Assembly: GCA_937128785.1 (NCBI GenBank)
Contig: CAKZMS010000501.1
Location: 1 to 11,981, forward strand
Reading direction: 5' to 3'
Length of the DNA stretch: 11,981 nucleotides
DNA from: an uncultured Opitutaceae bacterium
Lineage (GTDB): Bacteria > Verrucomicrobiota > Verrucomicrobiia > Opitutales > Opitutaceae
The translations under genes and the position numbers were made by a program. Below the pieces are notes generated by a model that had not been told where the DNA came from, did not search any database, and worked only from the letters and a program-made list of their open reading frames with translations. Shown in pieces: positions 7,602 through 11,981 of the stretch. The stretch's first letter is position 1. The number at the start of each line of letters is the position of its first letter.

Positions 7602-7630
7602 ATTATCACCCAGCTGGTAATTTACCTCAA
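7602..7630 (-). promoter_or_regulatory. Sigma70-like promoter for the small membrane protein
   Basis: On the minus strand TTGAGG (7625-7630) and GATAAT (7602-7607) are separated by exactly 17 bp: 4/6 and 5/6 matches to the consensus boxes. A transcript would begin near 7595 and give a leader of about 60 nt before the ATG at 7536. The palindrome at 7616-7626 overlaps the -35 edge and the spacer. Confidence 0.45.
7616..7626. promoter_or_regulatory. Palindrome in promoter spacer, candidate operator
   Basis: GGTAAtTTACC is a perfect 5+1+5 palindrome lying between the -35 and -10 boxes of the minus-strand promoter, where a bound repressor would block RNA polymerase. A similar site, GGGTAttTACCC, occurs at 7543-7554 just ahead of the small gene's start. 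On the minus strand both begin GGTAAAT and continue to ACC. No regulator gene is adjacent, so the binding protein is unknown. Confidence 0.35.
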
Positions 7631-7653
7631 AATTACGAATGTTGCTCGACCTC

Positions 7654-7664
7654 GGGGTCAGGTC
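7654..7664 (+). repeat. REP-like motif, single copy
   Basis: GGGGTCAGGTC, the same 11-mer that forms the outer end of the right arm of the inverted repeat at 7980-8071. It is followed by a small hairpin-forming run, CGCAC/GTGCG at 7666-7676, and ends just ahead of the DUF3817 start codon. It may be a lone half of the same repeat family. Confidence 0.4.
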
Positions 7665-7679
7665 TCGCACGGTGCGGAC

Positions 7680-7979
7680 ATGAATCTCACCAGTTCTTTA
7701 GGTCGTGTGCGTGTCCTCGGATTGATGGAGGGTTGGTCATTTGTGATCCTGTTGTTCGTTGCCATGCCTCTGAAGTATATTTGGGACAAACCGGAGGCCG
7801 TGAGCATCGTCGGTATGGTCCATGGCGTGCTGTTCATCGGCCTCTGCGCCGCCGCGCTCCAAGCTCAAATCAACGAGGACGGCTGGCCCCTCAAGCGCAC
7901 CGCCATCATCGTTCTGGGTGCCCTCCTCCCCTTCGGCCCCTTTGTCGTCGAAGCCAAAGTCCTAAGGCCCCTAGCATAA
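7680..7979 (+). CDS. DUF3817-family integral membrane protein
   Basis: A 99-residue inner-membrane protein with about three helices: roughly residues 13-34, 43-61 and 73-91. Family hallmarks are an Arg-containing N-terminus leading into LMEGWS (E17, G18), then MPLKY (29-33), VHGVLF (47-52), a conserved W69 before the last helix, and LLPFGPFVVEAK (82-93). Length is typical of the family. The molecular function of DUF3817 proteins is not established. The gene stands alone on the plus strand: upstream is an AT-richer divergent region ending in a GGGGTCAGGTC motif, and downstream is the inverted repeat that begins right after its TAA. Confidence 0.85.
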   Translation: MNLTSSLGRVRVLGLMEGWSFVILLFVAMPLKYIWDKPEAVSIVGMVHGVLFIGLCAAALQAQINEDGWPLKRTAIIVLGALLPFGPFVVEAKVLRPLA

Positions 7980-8071
7980 GGGGTCATGTCGTTACTTGTT
8001 AATTTTTTGGCGTTATTTTGAGCCAGACTGGCCCATTTGGGCATAAATTTAACAACTAACGACCTGACCCC
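7980..8071. repeat. REPIN-like long inverted repeat between convergent genes
   Basis: Arms 7980-8002 (GGGGTCATGTCGTTAC...) and 8049-8071 (ending ...AACGACCTGACCCC) are reverse complements at 21 of 23 positions. Short palindromes sit near the centre: GCCAGACTGGC at 8022-8032 and GCCC/GGGC at 8031-8042. The element starts directly after the DUF3817 stop and ends two bases before the nagB stop, so it fills the convergent gap. Outer ends in GGGGTCAGGTC style, doublet architecture and size of about 90 bp fit a REP doublet (REPIN/BIME) mobilised in trans by a RAYT transposase. It could also serve as a two-way transcription terminator or mRNA 3'-end protector. Confidence 0.6.
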
Positions 8072-8073
8072 GT

Positions 8074-8859
8074 TTAGTCGTAGCGCTGCCAGGTGAGTTT
8101 GTTTTGGTCGATCCAGCGGTAGTGGTCGCTGTATTGCAGGCCGGCGGCGGAGGGTTCGTCGAGGACCACGGTCGCCCGGGGATGCTCTTGCAGCGCAGAT
8201 CCCGGGCAGATCGCCGCGAGCGGACCCTCTATCCTCTCCATCACCGCCCGCCCTTTCGCCGGTCCGAACGCCAGTAGTACGATTTGCTTGGCTTCCATAA
8301 TGGTACCGATGCCCATGGTGACCGCATGCTTGGGCATGGATTCGCGATCGCCAAAGACGGCGGCGTTATCATTCAAGGTCTGCTCGGAGAGAATTTTGAT
8401 CCACGTACGCGAGCGGAGCGAACCCGTCGGTTCATTGAACCCGATATGTCCGTTGCGGCCCAAGCCCAGCAACTGGATATCGATTCCGCCCACTGCCTGG
8501 ATGCGCTTTTCGTAGTCTCGACATTCGGCATGAAGATCAGCCGCACTGCCGGCCGGCACGTGCGTATTCGCCACGTCGATGTTGATGTGCCGAAAGAGAT
8601 GCTCGTTCATGAAGTAGCGGTAGGATTGGTCATGCTCCGGCGGCAGCCCGACGTACTCGTCCAGATTGAACGTGGTCACTCGGCTGAAATCCAAACCTTC
8701 GTCCCGGTGCATGCGCACGAGTTCGCGATAAAGGCGCTCCGGGGTTCGGCCGGTCGCCAGACCGAGCACTGCATCGGGTTTTTCGCGGACTTTCTTGGCG
8801 ATTATCTTGGCGCCGAGCAGGCAGCCAGCTTCGGGGTTTTCTTGAATGATCACTTCCAT
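8074..8859 (-). CDS. nagB: Glucosamine-6-phosphate deaminase
   Basis: A 261-residue cytoplasmic enzyme converting glucosamine-6-phosphate to fructose-6-phosphate and ammonia, feeding amino sugars into glycolysis. Motifs: phosphate loop LATGRTPERLY (residues 34-44), FNLDEYVGL (64-72) with catalytic D67, and LGLGRNGHIGFNEP (131-144) with H138 and E143. The position equivalent to E. coli D141 is N136, as in the Gram-positive-type NagB enzymes that are usually not allosteric, so allosteric control by GlcNAc-6-P is doubtful. Length matches the family. It follows the GH9 gene by 37 bp in the same direction and is probably co-transcribed, which ties the upstream glycosidases to amino-sugar catabolism. 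No NagA or glucosamine kinase is in the window. Confidence 0.95.
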   Translation of the reverse strand: MEVIIQENPEAGCLLGAKIIAKKVREKPDAVLGLATGRTPERLYRELVRMHRDEGLDFSRVTTFNLDEYVGLPPEHDQSYRYFMNEHLFRHINIDVANTHVPAGSAADLHAECRDYEKRIQAVGGIDIQLLGLGRNGHIGFNEPTGSLRSRTWIKILSEQTLNDNAAVFGDRESMPKHAVTMGIGTIMEAKQIVLLAFGPAKGRAVMERIEGPLAAICPGSALQEHPRATVVLDEPSAAGLQYSDHYRWIDQNKLTWQRYD

Positions 8860-8895
8860 GGTTAATCGGGGTTAGGCGTAATTCGCAGGGAAGCC

Positions 8896-10569
8896 CTAAG
8901 CCGTATCGCGAATTGAGAGCGCATACAACAACCAAGCTGCATGGGGCAGCCATTGTTCCCCCCAGCGCCACCGCTGATCACTCTGTTCGTCCCACGGCAG
9001 GGGCTGGAAGGCGATGTCGCCCTCATCTTCGAAGCCGGAGGTGACCCCGTTGCACACCCCGCCCGGGCCATTAAAGAACCCATACTCGTAAGCCGGGTTG
9101 TTGCGCCCTCGGCCCTGCATCATGCAGACATCGAAGGGATTGGCCCCGAAAATCCAGTCCAGCCAGCGCTGGGCCTTGCGCTCGTCGGGCCGGAGGGTCC
9201 ATACCGCGGCGGCCAGTGACGCCAGCTTGGCGTTCTCACCCTGCCACCAATAACCGGACGGATTGTCGTGAGGGTAAAACCACTGGCGCTGCCCTTCCCC
9301 GTCAGGTGTCTTCACCCAATGGGGAGGATAGCCAAACGGGTTCTCTGTTTCAGCGCCCAAACGCTCCAGTGATTCCAGCCAATCCGTTGCCAGTTTTTCG
9401 GCATCCATCGCCCAGTCGGCTTCGGGATTCAGCTCGACCGCGCGCAGCAAGGCGATCACGGGCAGTCCGGCATCACTGGCGTGGAACCATGATCGATCGC
9501 CCGCAGCATCCATGGCCAACCAGACATGCCCACCCGTCTCCCGCCGCCGGGCCAGCAGGCTCCTGACCCGGCGATCGAGCTCGGCGGACACCTTCACCCG
9601 ATCTTCGGCTACGGGGCCCAACTCCGCCGCGGCTAATAGTGCGCAGGTGTCATCGATGAGGTTCTCGGTTTCGTCATCGAGGTATTCCGTGCCGTATTCA
9701 CAAAGGTGCTTGAATCCAAACTCCGCGGCCTTCGCGTAGCTGTTTGTTGAATACGCGCCGCCCACTCCCATGCGCGCCGCCGCCGCGAGCGCGGCCACGG
9801 CCATGCCTCCTCCCTGCCGCCAACCAGCTTGGTAGTCCGCATGCTTGTGTCCCGCCTGCGTGGCATAGGTGCAGAGCTCACGCTGGGCCGGATCCTTCGA
9901 CCACTTGTCGAAAACCGTGACATACCAAAACCCCGCCTGATCCTGCATCCGCATGAGCCAATCAGCGCCGTGCTGAGCTTCATCGCGCAAGCGCTCCACA
10001 AAATAGGGGGTCGCCTCAACCGCCGCATACCGCTGCCACGCCCGCGCCAGAACCCACGCCACCATCGGATTCTGCTGAGGATTCATCACATTGGCGTAGG
10101 ACAAGTGACTGAGGTATTTACTGTTGTCACCCGACGCATCGAACCAGCCGCCGCTCACGTCGCGGGGTTTCCGATCGTCCAAGCGCGGCGCCGAGGCATC
10201 CGCGCGATCCCACAGTCCGGAGGATCGCTGACTCTTGATGTGAAACAACAGATCGGAAATCAGATCCGGTCCCTGCAATCCCTCGTCGACGTCGAACCCT
10301 TCACTCTGCCCCTGCTCACCCGTGACCAGTCTCCACCGGACCGCATAGCGCCCGGGCTCCTGCACCCCGGAGACATCGATCTCCCACCATGGCCCGACCG
10401 ACCAACCGCCAACCTGGCCCGCAAACTCCGGCTGACCGGACCAAACGACAACCCCGCCAGGAAGTCCGACCAGCGAGACTTCGGCCCAAGTCGTTTCGCG
10501 GGCGGCTTCGATCAATATCCGCTTCTGCGCACCTGGCGCATAACCCACATGATTGAACAGTATCTTCAT
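8896..10569 (-). CDS. Intracellular GH9 glycosidase, candidate exo-beta-D-glucosaminidase
   Basis: A 557-residue glycoside hydrolase of family 9. Residues 1-95 form the Ig-like N-terminal domain common to CelD-type GH9 (ILFNHVGYAP opening). The rest is the (alpha/alpha)6 barrel. The catalytic base motif reads GGWFDASGDNSKY (140-152) with D144 and D148, differing from the cellulase form GGWYDAGD by an extra residue. YLSHLSYANVMNPQQNPMV (152-170) follows. The candidate general acid is E538 in WRWGEQWLPHAAWL. No signal peptide is present, so it acts on imported oligosaccharides. Family 9 contains endoglucanases but also exo-beta-D-glucosaminidases from marine bacteria with this architecture. Being next to nagB favours a glucosaminide substrate, an inference I hold at about 0.6. 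Its ATG overlaps the stop of the first GH9 gene by 4 bp. A generic annotator would probably call it cellulase. Confidence 0.88.
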   Translation of the reverse strand: MKILFNHVGYAPGAQKRILIEAARETTWAEVSLVGLPGGVVVWSGQPEFAGQVGGWSVGPWWEIDVSGVQEPGRYAVRWRLVTGEQGQSEGFDVDEGLQGPDLISDLLFHIKSQRSSGLWDRADASAPRLDDRKPRDVSGGWFDASGDNSKYLSHLSYANVMNPQQNPMVAWVLARAWQRYAAVEATPYFVERLRDEAQHGADWLMRMQDQAGFWYVTVFDKWSKDPAQRELCTYATQAGHKHADYQAGWRQGGGMAVAALAAAARMGVGGAYSTNSYAKAAEFGFKHLCEYGTEYLDDETENLIDDTCALLAAAELGPVAEDRVKVSAELDRRVRSLLARRRETGGHVWLAMDAAGDRSWFHASDAGLPVIALLRAVELNPEADWAMDAEKLATDWLESLERLGAETENPFGYPPHWVKTPDGEGQRQWFYPHDNPSGYWWQGENAKLASLAAAVWTLRPDERKAQRWLDWIFGANPFDVCMMQGRGRNNPAYEYGFFNGPGGVCNGVTSGFEDEGDIAFQPLPWDEQSDQRWRWGEQWLPHAAWLLYALSIRDTA

Positions 10570-11981
10570 GGCAAATCACTCCAGCCCAACGGGTCAGCAT
10601 CGCCCCGGCTCGAAGCCAAGGCCAGCATCAGGATGATGTCGGCTTGGGCACCGATGGTGGATTCGTGACAGACAAAGTCCCACCGATTGTCGTGGAAGAC
10701 TGCCACCTCGGTATCAAACGCCGCCAACCGACCGTCATCCGGTTGGTTGAACATATGCTCCAGCGGCTCATGCATGCGACGGGAAGTCGGCCCCGCTGAC
10801 AAGGCACCCGTCGGGAACCGATTCATAAGATAGGACGTCGGGCTGTAGAGCTGCTCAAGATGGTTCGGCAGGCGTTCGTCGAGGAGAAACGGTACCCCCC
10901 AGTTGTTCCGGCCAAACACATAATCGAGCACCCCGTAAAAGAGGGCGTCCCCCTCGGCACCGATGACACCCTGGGCGGCGGCCACCCGGGACGCATTCGC
11001 CGCACCCATCCACCGCGCGACGCTCCCCCACATATATCGACCGGGGAGCCCCCAAGGCTGACCCTCTGCGGCGGCATTTCCCAGATAGGTCGATACCTCT
11101 GCGTCCAAACCTTCTTGCCCTATTTCGATCCCGGCTGCCGCCAAGCCGCTATTGGGCAGCCAATGCCAAAACGACCAACCCGCCTCTCGCCCGCGCCCGG
11201 GGGCGTGATGTTCGGCGACGCCCAGCCAACCAGGATCCCCGTCCAACGCTGCCATTTCCAAAGCCGCTAAACTCATCTGGTCGGCTTCCGATCGGTCCAA
11301 ATAAAAGTCATTGGTGGACGCCCGCTCAAACGCCACCGATACCGTATCCGATTCTTGTATACGCCCCATCAGTCTCCGGGCCATCTCCGCGCAACGGTCG
11401 GCGAGCGCGGGATCATGTTCCGCCATGACCCGGGCACCGCGGGCCAAGGCGGCCACCGTGGATGCCATTTGGGTGCGCGCCAAGGCCGCCTTGGCCGGGC
11501 GCTGTCCGTCGAGCGCATCATTCACCGGGAGCCGCCAGCCCAATTTGTGATCACCCGAGTCTCCCACCTGCACGATGAAAGTGTCGTGATCGGGCCAGAG
11601 TTTTAGCACGTAAGTCAAACCGTGCCGAATCTCGTCGAGAATATCAGGCAATTCGCTCGTGCTGTGTCGTTTTTCAAAAATCTCCGGCGCGACCTCATAG
11701 GCAAGCAGGAGATGGTAGATCGTGTAGGTGGTCGTAAGCGTAAACTTGATGTGATCCCCCGCGTCATACCACCCGCCCAAGACATCCACCTGCCGGTCGT
11801 CGGGTGCGGGCTTCCATTTGCCGCCGACCGGATCTCCATCCGGCACGTTTAACCAGGCTGCCGCATCACCGAGGTGAGACGCCTCGCGCCATTTTACCGT
11901 ATCCGTTCCCGCTCGTTGCATGCGCAAATGCACGAGAGGCAGATTCGCCAGTGCCGCATCGGGCCGGTCACGGATTTTTAT
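10566..11981 (-). CDS. GH9 glycosidase, 5' end outside the window
   Basis: The reading frame is open to the right edge, giving at least 471 residues. A GTG at 11933 is in frame, but upstream codons (IKIRDRPDAALANLPLVH) already resemble the first helix of a GH9 catalytic domain, so the true start lies beyond the window. Numbering from the edge: WREASHLGDA (31-40), canonical base motif GGWYDAGDHIKF (69-80) with D73 and D76, VGDSGDHKLGW (139-149), VFGRNNWGVPFL (356-367), and the C-terminal CHESTIGAQADIILMLAL with candidate acid E440. Whether a signal peptide or Ig-like domain precedes it cannot be seen. The canonical base motif differs from that of its partner GH9, so the two are not recent duplicates and probably attack different linkages or ends. 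It is first of the visible GH9-GH9-nagB series. Confidence 0.88.
   Translation of the reverse strand: MKIRDRPDAALANLPLVHLRMQRAGTDTVKWREASHLGDAAAWLNVPDGDPVGGKWKPAPDDRQVDVLGGWYDAGDHIKFTLTTTYTIYHLLLAYEVAPEIFEKRHSTSELPDILDEIRHGLTYVLKLWPDHDTFIVQVGDSGDHKLGWRLPVNDALDGQRPAKAALARTQMASTVAALARGARVMAEHDPALADRCAEMARRLMGRIQESDTVSVAFERASTNDFYLDRSEADQMSLAALEMAALDGDPGWLGVAEHHAPGRGREAGWSFWHWLPNSGLAAAGIEIGQEGLDAEVSTYLGNAAAEGQPWGLPGRYMWGSVARWMGAANASRVAAAQGVIGAEGDALFYGVLDYVFGRNNWGVPFLLDERLPNHLEQLYSPTSYLMNRFPTGALSAGPTSRRMHEPLEHMFNQPDDGRLAAFDTEVAVFHDNRWDFVCHESTIGAQADIILMLALASSRGDADPLGWSDLP

Noticed and set aside
9050..9057. Possible fourth copy of the GTGACCCC-like repeat end
   Set aside because: It lies inside GH9 coding sequence and matches only about seven bases; chance similarity.
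9829..10668. 279-codon plus-strand frame opposite the second GH9 gene
   Set aside because: Antisense shadow of a well-supported GH9 gene; its composition follows the complementary codon bias.

Overview
The window is GC-rich bacterial DNA, densely packed with metabolic genes in co-oriented clusters. Several genes overlap by ATGA, and strong Shine-Dalgarno sequences are scarce. No rRNA, tRNA, CRISPR array, integrase or transposase gene is visible. The gene mix fits a heterotrophic carbohydrate degrader: GH9 enzymes, NagB, a PIG-L deacetylase, BamE-like lipoproteins and an acidic amino-acid/dicarboxylate symporter. I suspect Verrucomicrobiota (Opitutaceae-like). That is an impression from protein style and gene content, not something the sequence proves.

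Layout. (1) Left block on the minus strand, 3253 to the left edge: a sugar-phosphate-type nucleotidyltransferase overlaps a PIG-L/LmbE deacetylase by 4 bp. A DAACS sodium:dicarboxylate/glutamate symporter follows, then the first 16 codons of a gene leaving the window. (2) Plus-strand block, 3379 to 7314: two tandem paralogous BamE-like lipoproteins, then an ATP-grasp ligase resembling the PGM1 (pre-ATP-grasp) class, overlapping an M20 metallopeptidase by 8 bp, then a VOC/glyoxalase-fold protein. (3) A small AT-richer stretch, 7315 to 8073: a short single-TM protein on the minus strand with a good sigma70-like promoter carrying a palindrome in its spacer, a DUF3817 membrane protein on the plus strand, and a 92-bp REPIN-like inverted repeat filling the gap between the DUF3817 and nagB stop codons. 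(4) Right block on the minus strand, right edge to 8074: a GH9 glycosidase (5' end outside the window), a second GH9 overlapping it by 4 bp, then nagB.

How they may work together. The right block reads as a sugar-utilisation operon. The second GH9 has no signal peptide and sits directly before glucosamine-6-phosphate deaminase, so glucosamine-containing oligosaccharides (chitosan or chitin oligomers) are a better substrate guess than cellulose. The PIG-L deacetylase about 5.7 kb away could supply deacetylated substrate, as diacetylchitobiose deacetylase does in the archaeal chitin pathway, but that link is speculative. The ATP-grasp/M20 pair looks like a make-and-break module for an amide-bonded small molecule and is the least explained part of the window. 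The REP-like repeats and the promoter palindrome are the main non-coding signals.
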